From Laburnicola sp. R22_1 (lineage: Eukaryota; Ascomycota; Dothideomycetes; Pleosporales; Didymosphaeriaceae), in contig JACONQ010000001.1 of NCBI GenBank assembly GCA_014281115.1, positions 3,224,001 through 3,288,000 of the forward strand: a DNA stretch of 64,000 bases, given 5' to 3'. The translations under genes were made by a program, and so were the position numbers. Under the pieces are notes generated by a model, which did not search any database, was not told where the DNA came from, and saw nothing but the letters and a program-made list of their open reading frames with translations. Below are positions 34,431-43,650 of the stretch, one piece after another (within the stretch, counting starts at the first letter, position 1; each line of letters opens with the position of its first letter).

Positions 34431-34604
34431 CTAAACCTCTGCTTCACTTCCCCTAAAACAACAATCACAGCAGGAATCCGGGTCACACCAACCAATTCCA
34501 CTCTTGTCATACGCCACGCCTTCGCAGTAGCAGAAGCCGACGAGGACTGTAATGAACATGATGGCGATGATGCTGATTAAACTTATGAGGCCGGTGTTGG
34601 CCAT
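34431..34604 (-). CDS. 57-aa membrane protein with Cys-rich tail (hypothetical)
   Basis: Single exon read on the minus strand from ATG 34604 to TAG 34431. After MANTG comes one membrane helix (LISLISIIAIMFITVLVGF). A short linker then leads to a cysteine-dense tail: CYC, then WCDPDSCCDCCF (eight Cys in all within the last 33 residues). The tail resembles palmitoylated or metal-binding Cys clusters and is reminiscent of CYSTM-type peptides, although in CYSTM the helix lies within the Cys tail. CT-rich promoter-like sequence lies upstream (34620-34720). No homologue is recognised; existence as a gene is inferred from the coherent helix plus Cys design. Confidence 0.5.
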   Translation of the reverse strand: MANTGLISLISIIAIMFITVLVGFCYCEGVAYDKSGIGWCDPDSCCDCCFRGSEAEV

Positions 34605-35178
34605 TTGTTGGCTGGGCTGGGCTGTGGGGGTGGGGTTAGTTGGAATAGGGGAGGGGGCAGGAAGGGAGGTACTGTGGTGGGGGTAGGTAGGTTTGGGTGG
34701 CTGTTGGCTGGTTCGTTGTTTATACGGTGGGAGGAAGTGTGTATATGTGTGTTTTGGATGCTTAGTCTGAAGGTGTTGTATATATAGAATAAGGTATAAG
34801 TCTTGATAGCCTGCGCTGCTGTAGCTGGAAAAACAATACTAATAATAATAATCTCTCTGGATAGATGCGTGCGGGAGTGCGTGTGTTGTATACCAGAAAG
34901 AAAACCCAAACTATTCCCTACAGAAGAGAATAATATATACCCCACCACACAAGGCACTATATTATTCAAGTATCTCACCGCGCCGCCGCGCCACCGCGCC
35001 ATGCAATAAATCCACACAAAGAATTCTCCTTTGCTTCATACAGCAGTAGTTACAGGAAAAGAAAAAAAATACCACAACCACCACAGTGATATGCTAAGAT
35101 ATAATGGTGGTAGGTAAGAGCCTCGCTCGCGCCTCAAATATAGGAAACCTCTGCATTGCATTGCATCGTATATATTCA
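34605..35178. other. intergenic, promoter-like
   Basis: G-rich/C-rich and AT-rich patches upstream of the small Cys-rich gene; otherwise no coding signal. Confidence 0.4.
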
Positions 35179-35290
35179 TTCATTCATTCATATCAGTTTA
35201 TAGCCGACCTAACCTTTTACAGATAATAAGACTTAACAGCAAGCACAACCAAGGTTCAACAGCCAAAGTACGTAAAAAAAAGGGCGTATA
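35179..35290 (-). repeat. short interspersed repeat, undamaged copy
   Basis: About 110 bp, matching 52811-52922. On the minus strand it ends GGCTATAAACTGATATGAAT followed by (TGAA)n. Internally it contains GTTGTGCTTGCTGTTAAGTC. This copy retains CA dinucleotides that are TA in the other. The oligonucleotide tail suggests a SINE-like retroposon. Confidence 0.7.
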
Positions 35291-35475
35291 TACATATATG
35301 CACGTCGGCAAGCTCTCATGCTCCGCTTATTTATTCCCCTTTCCCCGTCCATCCATCCACGCACATCCCACCCCAATCCCACCACCTCTCTCCTCCTTCA
35401 TCCCCCGCCTCCACAACACACCCATCGCCCCACTGCCCCAAAAAAACCCGCGCAAGCCTCACAGCCTCACGGGCG

Positions 35476-36553
35476 CTATTCCTGCAACAACGGCGCCCTC
35501 TCCCTCTCCCCCTCCTCCCCCTCCTCATCCACCCCCTCCCTACCCCTCCCCACACCCTTCACACCCGCCACACCCACCGATCCAACGAACAGCACCGCAC
35601 CAATCGTAAACGCAAAGATCCATTGTAAATGGAACACCGGGTTGCGCGTGAGGAATTGGCTGACGCCCGTTGCTATCAAGATCAAAATCAGTCAGTTAGT
35701 CAGGCTTCAGGCTTCTTTCTGTGCGCAGAAAGATGCAGATACAGATACAGATACAGATGGCAGGCAGGGACTCGGGGCGAGACGAGACGGGGGCGACTTA
35801 CAAAACGCCAAATACGCCAGCGCAAAGCCGATGGTGTAGTCTTTGAAGGCAACGAGGAAGAAAGCGCCGTACGCCAGGTAGCTCCAGATGAAAACATTGC
35901 CGACGATGCGCGCGGCCAGCGTATCTGAACTCACGGCGCGGGCACCAACCCAATACAGCGCGACGAAGTTCCACGCCAGCGGACCCGCCACGCTGCCCAC
36001 GTGGATGAGCAACGGCGCCCTGCTCTTACTGTGCCGGAAGTACGCAAAACTCAAATTTAAAAAATTGACGATGAGCAGCACCTCCCCGAGCCAGAAGTAG
36101 CTCCGCACCCAGCAGTCCACGAAGCCGAAGAGCAGCAGGTTGGACGCCGTGTAGTGGGCGCCGAGGTTGGCGGCGGCGGTGACGTAGACGGTGTCGTTGG
36201 AGTAGAGGGAGCACAAGTAGAGGAGTTGGAGGAGGAGGAGGAGGATCCAGTAGATGGATGTCATGATGCTGTTCTGTGCAAACGGGGTGGCGTGGTTGTT
36301 GCCCCATATCGTGTGGCCTTCGGGGGGCCGCTCGAAGGTGTAGTAGATGGCGGTGATGACGAAGACGAGGTAGGTGATGAGCGTGGCTACGCGGTGGATG
36401 ATGAGGTCGCGGGAGGAGAAGTCCTCGCGGCGGGCAAAGGGGTTCACTGGTGCCGTGCTGTCAGGTGGGCTGTTTTGTAGAGAGTGGGTGTCGTGTTGAT
36501 GGAGGCAAATACGTACAGCTCCTCCCGCTCGACGCAGCTCCGTTCTCAGCCAT
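35476..36553 (-). CDS. multi-pass membrane protein, probable fungal DUF1774 family
   Basis: Three exons on the minus strand: 36553-36517, 36446-35802 and 35672-35476 (292 aa), with GTACGT/CAG and GTAAGT/TAG introns of 70 and 129 bp. The first exon (MAENGAASSGRS) joins in frame to LNPFARREDF, which fixes the start at 36553. I count six to seven hydrophobic helices, including LITYLVFVITAIYY, SIYWILLLLLQLLYL and WLGEVLLIVNFLNL, followed by a helix in exon 3 (WIFAFTIGAVLFVGSV). The acidic C-terminal tail (VDEEGEEGERERAPLLQE) ends with a dileucine-type sequence. The overall layout fits the uncharacterised fungal DUF1774 membrane family; that assignment is from memory and is the weaker part of this call. 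Function unknown. Confidence 0.75.
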
Positions 36554-37048
36554 GGTCAATGATCAATCACAAATCTCAGAAAATGCAAGCTTCGGTCAAA
36601 AGTTGAGGTTGAGTTTGACAGGCGCTGGGCGGGCTTTGTCAAAGGCACGGAACTGCGTCAGCAAGCAGAAGCAGGTGCAGGTACATATATACAAAAGTAC
36701 GTCATGCCTCAATGGGGCGGTGGCGTCAGGGTCCAAGCTCTCGCAGCAGCGCAGCCCCGCACGCAGCATGGCGCCATGCATGCACCACCACGAACGCACG
36801 CCCCATGACAGTGAAAGCCGGCCAGCAACTGGTCAATTGCCCTGCACCACCAAACCCAAACCCAAACACACCTTGTGACAGTGCGCAGAAGCGGGGTGAC
36901 CTGCATCTGCGCCATGGCCAAATTTCAACTTCCGCTCCTATGCATCCCACCAGTCGGTATACCACGGCCGATCTATGCCTCTGTACGCGGACAATCAACC
37001 GCTCCGCTCCACTGAGTCCGTTCCCCCCCATCACAGCAGCAGATCCCA
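36554..37048. other. intergenic between two minus-strand genes
   Basis: Contains the 3' end of the AP-1 beta transcript and the promoter of the membrane-protein gene at 36553. CCCAAACCCAAAC-type stretch near 36850. No other gene seen. Confidence 0.5.
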
Positions 37049-39487
37049 TCACAGCAGCATATCCTGATTGCCATCTGCACCCCCGGGGCTCATCAGAGCC
37101 TCCTGTGGCATGTTCTGACTGACCACCCACCCGCCTCCAACCGACCCTTGCTCCCCCACAATCGGGCTTCCCCCAAACGTGCTCTGTCTGCCCACCCCCG
37201 CAAAATACAGATCCGCCTCGTGTGCGGCAGCCGCCAGATTGCTCCCGTTGGTAGGGCTCAACGAGCCATTGCCATTCGTATTGGTCGTGTCGAGCCTACT
37301 GCGCTCGGCTACAGCGCGTTCGCGCGCTTGCTGCGCTGCCTTGACCGTGGGCAGCTCGTGTCGCTGCAATGCAGGCGAATCCTGCAGCTTCCTTGGCCGC
37401 GCTGAGCGGAACACTTGGTTCACCGGTTTGAGGTAGACGGTGGCTAGCGTGCCGACATTGAGGCACATCTCCTCTAGCGTGCCCGGGTCCAGCTTCTCAG
37501 ACTCCTCCGCTGTAATGGGCGGCTTCTCGCCCATGACGATCTTCTTGGCTTCTTCGGGCGCAGACGAAAGGAGTCGCCAGTACATGTACCCCCGGTCGCG
37601 TAGATCGGGATTGTCCGTCTCTTCGGTAGCCCATTTGAGCACCTTGGGGACCAGCGTCGATCCGCGCGTGGGGCGCTGAATGAACAATTTAACCGTTGCC
37701 GTGAGCAGGGCCAATTGCACCTCGTGTGTCTCTTCGCTGAACGCGTCGAGGAAGTCTTCCAAGAGAACATCGCTGTCCTCTATTCGGTCCGCGTACTGCC
37801 CAATGACCCAGATCATGGCAGCCTTGGCTTCCGGTTCGTCTAGCGAATCGAGATTCTCGCACAGGGTGGAGATGATGGATTCGTATTGGTTGGGGTATTT
37901 CCGGAAAATGTTGCGGATGACTACTGTCGCCTCCTGCACAATGTACGACACCTTGGTGCTAACGAGCGTGAGTAGAGTTGATATGCACAGCTGGCTAGCC
38001 GGAGGGATTTTGATGGCAAGCTTTCCGATTGCTCGAACCGATTTGCGCACAAAATCAACGTCAATCTCCGTGGCGTATCTAAAGGCTGTTAGTCATTTCC
38101 TACTTGGTCAGCCAAACAGACTTACTCGGACAGCTCCGTCAAAACCTCCTTGATGTTCTTTTCCGTCGCCAGCATGAATATGAGTTCTAGTTTGGTGACC
38201 TTGACGTAGATAGGGTCGTTGTATTTGCAGAAGAAGACGCGGATATCGTTCCGTAATACCTCCGGCCGCCGTTGCAGGATGAGTAGGGCGTTCCGTAGAG
38301 CCAGATATTGGATCTCGGGCCCTTTGGAGAGAAGCGTAACAAGCGGTGGTGAGAGCTTATTACATAACGAAGCGACTACTTTCTGGTCAGAAATGTAGTT
38401 CAAAAGGTATAGAATGACGCGTATGCAGGTCAATACGACGGCCGAGTTGGAGTGTGATAATCGGGGAGCTATGCGCTCAGCCAGAATGGCGGCTTCTGCC
38501 GTGTCCTGCGGAACATAGTTCATCAGAGCTTCTAATATGTATGTTTGGCCCCATTCTGAGCATTGATGCAGAATCTGGACAATCTTGGACGCGCTTGTGT
38601 AGTCGATGGTGAGCTTGATGGTATCCGATCGCTCCCAGATGTCCATCAGCGCGGCAAGAGCACAAGATACCACGGTAGGGTTCTCGTCCCGCAGCATGGC
38701 GTTCAGCCTGTCGATAAGATCTGAGGATTCAACCATGCTCTTGTCGTGGTCATATAGTTTTGCAACGCAGATGGCGGCCGTTTTCCGCACGTACGGGTCG
38801 TTGTCTCGGAGGAGGTTCTTGAGATGTGGTACGGTAGCTTCGACGTATTCGCGGACGTGGATGTAGGACATGGTTCGGAGTGCGAGCGAGCGCACGAGGG
38901 GATTGGTGTCGTGCATGTCTTCTTGGATTATAGGCAGTGCCTTGAGGGCAATGTCCGGTTTGTGCCTCGCATAAGCGACCAGATACAAGAAGCACCTGCC
39001 ACGTCAGCCCGTGGTCGGTCCCTCGGCGAGTGCGGACGTACATCTTCTTGATCTCCAGGCTCGGGATATGCATGCAGCCCACAATGTCGGGGAACAGGGC
39101 GACCATGTCGTTGTTGCTCATGGTCATGTTGGCGACAATCTTCTTCAGGGCCGTCTTCTTCGCGGTGAAGTTCTTGTCCTTCTTGCCGCCGCTGTTGAGC
39201 TCAAGGCGCAGCTCCGCTACTTTGCCCTGCGGCGAACGGTGGTATTGTAAGCGAGCGCTCTCAAAGGCGTAGGGGAGGAACATGGTGGCGGCATGGTAGG
39301 AGAGTGAGGGTGACAGTCACACGAGCCGGATGGCGTGGATGGTGCGAGTGCAGCGTCGCAGGAACGTGAGGAGCAAAGGGACGAAAGGTGTATGGGAGGC
39401 TGCTCGAGTGGTGGTGGTGTGATTTGGTGAAGATAAGAAGCTGCTTACCCTCGCGAAGAGCTTCGCATCCTGGCCGCCGGTGCTCAT
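37049..39487 (-). CDS. APL2: AP-1 adaptor complex beta subunit (beta-adaptin)
   Basis: Large subunit of the clathrin adaptor AP-1, acting in sorting between the trans-Golgi network and endosomes. Four exons on the minus strand: 39487-39449, 39226-39042, 38995-38126 and 38078-37049 (707 aa), all introns GT-AG with phases that match. The N-terminus [13 protein letters not shown], then [33 protein letters not shown] and LEIKKMCFLYLV are the classical beta-adaptin trunk start. HEAT-type repeats continue to [20 protein letters not shown] (about residue 560), and a Ser/Gly/Asn-rich hinge ends the protein. There is no folded C-terminal ear, as in many fungal AP-1 beta chains. AP-2 beta is the alternative; the KKMCFLYLV and IVGCM variants favour AP-1. 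Confidence 0.93.
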
Positions 39488-39899
39488 CGTGGCTGCTGTC
39501 TCGTGCCCGCTAAATGGGCTGTCCCTCTATGCATGCGACGCAGCTGTAGCACGATTCCCAGCGTCCTATGCAGCGAGCTCGGCGGTGCGCATGTCGCGGC
39601 GGAAAACGCCGTGTGGTAGGCCGGTTTCGGGGAGATTGGGCGGCGACGAGGGGAATTGGACAATTTGATCAGGGAGACATTCACTCACATGCATGTGCTG
39701 GCCGACGCGGAAGGCGGACGGGGGCAGAAGCGGAAGGAACGTGCGTGCCAAGGCCGGGGTGGCTAGTGCAGTCACTGCAGTGTGCACTGTGGGTGCACCT
39801 GACCAGTGTGGGCCTGCTTCAACACCAGCACGAGTGAACGGCAGACATCGCACGACAAGCCCACCACACGCGCCGAACGCCCAAATCGACCTCGCAACC
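39488..39899. promoter_or_regulatory. bidirectional promoter between APL2 and EMC4
   Basis: Only 412 bp separate the start codons of the divergent AP-1 beta and EMC4 genes, so both promoters must lie here. The stretch CAGTCACTGCAGTGTGCACTG (39770-39790) is close to a hairpin. Both products serve membrane-protein traffic, so shared control is plausible but unproven. Confidence 0.55.
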
Positions 39900-40531
39900 A
39901 TGACAGCCGCGCCCCCGCAGTGGGTTGTCGACCTCACCTCCCCGCCGGCCACCAAGCCGAAGCCGCCCATGGCCGACCCGCCGGGCTACACGGCCGCCCT
40001 CACGCGCAAGGACCGAGCAGCATCGGCGAAGATGTCGGCCCGGAAGCAGCCGACGCCGGAAGAGATGGACACGCTCAAGATGAAGAAGGCGTGGGAGGTC
40101 GCCATTGCCCCCGCGAAGCAGCTGCCCATGAACGCCATTGGTACGCCGCCCGCTCCATCTTGTTCCATCATTCATATCCGTTTAGAGTCAACTTCAGCTC
40201 TTGCTGTCCAAACTGACCAGTAGCAGGCATGTACATGACGGGCAACACGCTCCAGATCTTCTCCATCTTCATGGTCTTCACCCTCTTCAAGACGCCCATC
40301 CTCGCCGCCCTCAACCTGCAAAGGACGTTTGCCCCGTTCGAGACTTCGACGAACTCTACTCGCCTCATCGCCGTGAAAATCGTATACCTGCTGACCAACA
40401 TGCTGATGCTGGCGCTGGGGATATGGAAAGTCAATGCCATGGGGCTGCTGCCTACGACAAGATCAGACTGGCTGGCGTGGGAAGCGGAGAGGACGTGGTC
40501 GGAGCGGGCGGTGCCGAGGGAATGGCTGTGA
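39900..40531 (+). CDS. EMC4: ER membrane protein complex subunit 4
   Basis: Subunit of the EMC, the insertase for tail-anchored and multi-pass proteins in the ER membrane. Two exons, 39900-40140 and 40227-40531 (181 aa), joined by an 86-bp intron (GTACGC...GCAG) in the middle of a Gly codon. A Pro-rich cytosolic start (TSPPATKPKPPMADPPGY) is followed by KKAWEVAIAPAKQLPMNAI, then GMYMTGNTLQIFSIFM, a core EMC4 signature. A second helix (IVYLLTNMLMLALGIWKV) and the LLPTTRSDWLAWE end complete it. Length matches the family. The intron contains a match to the retroposon-like tail motif (see findings). Confidence 0.95.
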
Positions 40532-40667
40532 GGGGGAATGTCTATATGATGGCTGCAAGAATGCATAATACAATGGTGCAAGCATGAAAGAGTCGTCGAA
40601 TTCCGTGGTTTCTATCATTCCGTGCTGCTGTCTCTCATCCAACTTACTTGGCTATGCAGGTTGAAAG

Positions 40668-40773
40668 CCATCCAGTCGCCTGCTGTCCGCCCTTACTATG
40701 CTTTGGCTGGAACCCTCCGCCATCCAGTCGCAAGCCATCTGCCCTTAGTACGCGTGGGCTGGAACACTCCACC
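40668..40773. repeat. 53-bp imperfect tandem duplication
   Basis: TCCAGTCGC recurs at 40671 and 40724, and GGCTGGAAC follows each at a similar distance. Lies in the 385-bp convergent gap between EMC4 and the pseudokinase gene, where both transcripts end. Confidence 0.65.
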
Positions 40774-40916
40774 AGCACTCTACGCCGTACCTTCAAAATC
40801 CAGCTCATACTCCCCATCCAGCTCATCCCCCTCGACCTCCCCCACCAAATTCTCCTGATCCCCCCTCATCGCCTGAAACCTCAGCACCAACAACCCCCTC
40901 CCCCCACCCCTCTCCC

Positions 40917-42293
40917 TCAACGCAACCGGCTCCCTCCTCTCCCTCGCCCACCTCCTAAACGCCCCCACCCTCCCCCAAACCGCCTCAACACCACCACCCT
41001 CCCCGTCGCCCTCCCCATCTCCTCCTCCGTAACAAGATCATCATGCGCAGCCCTCAAAATCCACTCGCAACACTCCATTGGCCCCTTCTCCCTCTCCCTC
41101 TCCGCAACCACATCCCACCTCTCCCGAATCGCTGCCAGACTAAGATCCCCAGGCGCCAACTTCCCCTCTGACGTGTCGAGGACCCTCTTTGCTTCGAGGG
41201 CAAACTGCACAAGCGGATCGCGACTCGCCTCTGCCGCATCCCCATTATCGTGGCAACCACGCATCAACCTGCCCTCCGCGCTCCACGGCCTGATAACATC
41301 ACCATGCAGCACCGCCAGCATCGCCCGGACGTCCTCTTCCTTACTCTTCTTCTTCTCCGCTGCTTCCCCCGCGTTGTCACCAAACCCCGTAAGCAGCACA
41401 TCCGGCCAATCCCTCCACGCAAGCCCGTTCCTCACCCCGTACGGATTCAACACAATATTCTGTGCGTTGACAGCGCCATGCACAATACCGCCCTTTTCGT
41501 GGACGAAATCCAGCGCAGCCACGAGACGGAGGTAGATATGCCAGACAAAAAACCCCGGGATGAGTGTCTCATTCGGCACTGCAAGACACGCTGCTCCAAA
41601 CGCCGCGAGGCTCTTTCCGAACACGGGGCGCAAGGCCAAGTACGATGAGCTAGCCAAGCCGGTGAATTGCGCGCTGAGGAGGTACGATCCGATGTGCGAC
41701 TCGCTCTTGTCGTGCGTGTGGAGCGTTGTTAGGATAGAGGCTTCGGTGCGGAGCGCGGAGGGGGAGGCGTGCTTTTTGATGATGAGGAGGTGTGGGAGGG
41801 TGTGCAGGGTGGTGGGTGTGAGGCGCGTGGGGCGCGTGGAGGGCGGGTGGGATGTGAGGGCGGTGTAGAGGGTTGTGTGGTAGGAGGGGGTGGGGCGGGT
41901 GTCTTCTGAGGTGATGGACTGGGAGGGGTCGAGGCGGCGGGGGAGGGCGAGCCATAGGCTGCTAGAGGGGTGGGTGGTGGGGAGTTGTTTGATGAGGCGG
42001 AAGTGCGTGGGTGAGAGGGTGAGGTCGTCGGTGGGCCGCTCGTGCGGCTGGGGCTTTCGCTCGTGAGGGACCTGGTTGTCGCTGGAGGATGGTCCTGGGA
42101 CTGCTGGTGTTGGACTACTCATGCTGGCGGCGGGAGCGATACTGCTGTGCTGCTGTGGTTGAGCGTCGTCGTGGTCGTGGTCGTGGTCGTGGTCGAGGGT
42201 TGCGCCGTGGGTGCGGATGGAGAGGGGAATTTGAGGTTGCGCTTGGAGGTGCGAGGGCAGCGCGCGAGTGCTGATGGGGAGGGCGGTCTCCAT
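40917..42293 (-). CDS. protein kinase-like pseudokinase (fungal, function unknown)
   Basis: Single-exon frame from ATG 42293 to 40917 (458 aa). The first 120 residues are low-complexity (a run of alternating Asp-His, then Pro/Ser/Gln-rich). The kinase-like part has a beta3-type LLIIKKHAS, a C-lobe LRLVAALDFVHEKGG, then VHGAVNAQNIVL where HRDxxxxN is expected (catalytic Asp replaced by Ala) and LLTGFGDN where DFG is expected (Asp replaced by Gly). No Gly-rich loop is visible. It therefore cannot be a conventional kinase and may act as a scaffold or regulator. The Gly/Arg-rich end (GGGWGRLGGGRGRGGSRLR) may be a nucleic acid-binding tail or a missed intron. Confidence 0.78.
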   Translation of the reverse strand: METALPISTRALPSHLQAQPQIPLSIRTHGATLDHDHDHDHDDAQPQQHSSIAPAASMSSPTPAVPGPSSSDNQVPHERKPQPHERPTDDLTLSPTHFRLIKQLPTTHPSSSLWLALPRRLDPSQSITSEDTRPTPSYHTTLYTALTSHPPSTRPTRLTPTTLHTLPHLLIIKKHASPSALRTEASILTTLHTHDKSESHIGSYLLSAQFTGLASSSYLALRPVFGKSLAAFGAACLAVPNETLIPGFFVWHIYLRLVAALDFVHEKGGIVHGAVNAQNIVLNPYGVRNGLAWRDWPDVLLTGFGDNAGEAAEKKKSKEEDVRAMLAVLHGDVIRPWSAEGRLMRGCHDNGDAAEASRDPLVQFALEAKRVLDTSEGKLAPGDLSLAAIRERWDVVAEREREKGPMECCEWILRAAHDDLVTEEEMGRATGRVVVLRRFGGGWGRLGGGRGRGGSRLR

Positions 42294-43650
42294 TTTACGT
42301 AATCGAAATTCTTGGTTCTTGGTACGAGAGTGAATGGGAGTGAAAGACTGTTCAGCTGAGTGAATGTTTTGAGTGGGTGTGAAAGAGTCTTGGTGCACCT
42401 TCTTTAGGACGGTGTTAGTGGTTGTTTGTTAGGATTCTTGCAGTTGGGATGATAGAGATATTTCTTTCTCTTAATGGGATGGAGTTGCTATATTGTTTGT
42501 CTCACGTTGGTCGTTATTTATACAGCGGTGCGGTGACAAACAAACAACGCCCTCATGCCCGCAACTCTTCCAGTTCTCTAGCTATAATACCACTTACCGC
42601 CGCGAGACGAACATCAAGAATTATACGTGTTTTTTTTATGTTTTTTCCTTTGTCTATTTTCACCGTGGGGGACGTCAGCCGCCATAGTCAGCGTGTACGC
42701 TTAGTCATCAGTCATATGACTTATCACGTGATATCAGTTGTATCAGTTGGGTGCACCATGCCCGTGCACATGTCAGTATCAAGAATTATACGATAGATAT
42801 TAGTAGATATTCTGCCTTCTGCAAAAACTTATCGTGTAACTAATTCTTACGAGAATACATACTCAGGCGCCCATAGACCAATCACGCCCAACAAATCAAT
42901 TTTGCTATAACGCATTAGCAAACCTCTTATCTGTTATTCAACCTTCGGATTCGATTCATTCGATAGGTCACCATGTATCCCAGAAAGTCTGTTCTATCGT
43001 ATAAGCAGAGATGACGCAGTCATGGCATGATGTTCATCGTTCTAAAAATCTCAATAGAATATATCCCCAAACAACACTATACGACACAATACTATATAAA
43101 AACTCCCACCTAGCCCAAAAGACGTACAAAAATAACCTATCCAAAGAAATCCACGGACGTGTACTCCATCCTCCCAACATTCTAGCAAGACAAAATAACA
43201 GATACGCGGACGGACTTCCAGAATCCACATACAGACAGAAAAACCATGCCACAGCTATTTCTCAGGTGAAAAGAAAGGAGTGTACTACAGTCCAAATGCC
43301 ATTTCCCCTGCCTACACGTCAAAGTATGCGCCGGAGGAAAGAGCGTAAAGGAGTGTGGTAAGCGAAACGATGATTTTGGTAAGATGTTTGATGAGCGTGA
43401 GGATGAGTCGATGGAAGACTGTAAATATCTGGACTGGAGGGAAGGACGCTTCTGTTGGTGCTGAGACAGGTAGTGATAGCGAAGCGGATGTGATCCGGGG
43501 TCGTGCAGCGTGGTCGTGGCGAGGGACGTGGGCGCGAAAATATGATGGAAGCTACACGGTAGTAGTAGGGTTGGTGTGGTTATTGCTGATTCAGTTTGAG
43601 TTGACGTCCACGGTTGGTGATAGCGGTTAAGTTTCGATCCAGTCAGCATT
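42294..43650. other. 1.36-kb intergenic region, no gene recognised
   Basis: Upstream part is the promoter of the pseudokinase gene (CT-rich, then AT-rich). The rest shows only frames without motifs; 43182-43832 minus overlaps the end of the ankyrin gene in another frame. Not RIP-mutated. Confidence 0.45.

Noticed and set aside
35298..35839. Pro/Ser-rich plus-strand frames
   Set aside because: Antisense to the third exon and intron of the membrane-protein gene at 35476-36553.
41650..41955. His/Pro-rich minus-strand frame
   Set aside because: Alternative frame of the pseudokinase gene, low complexity.
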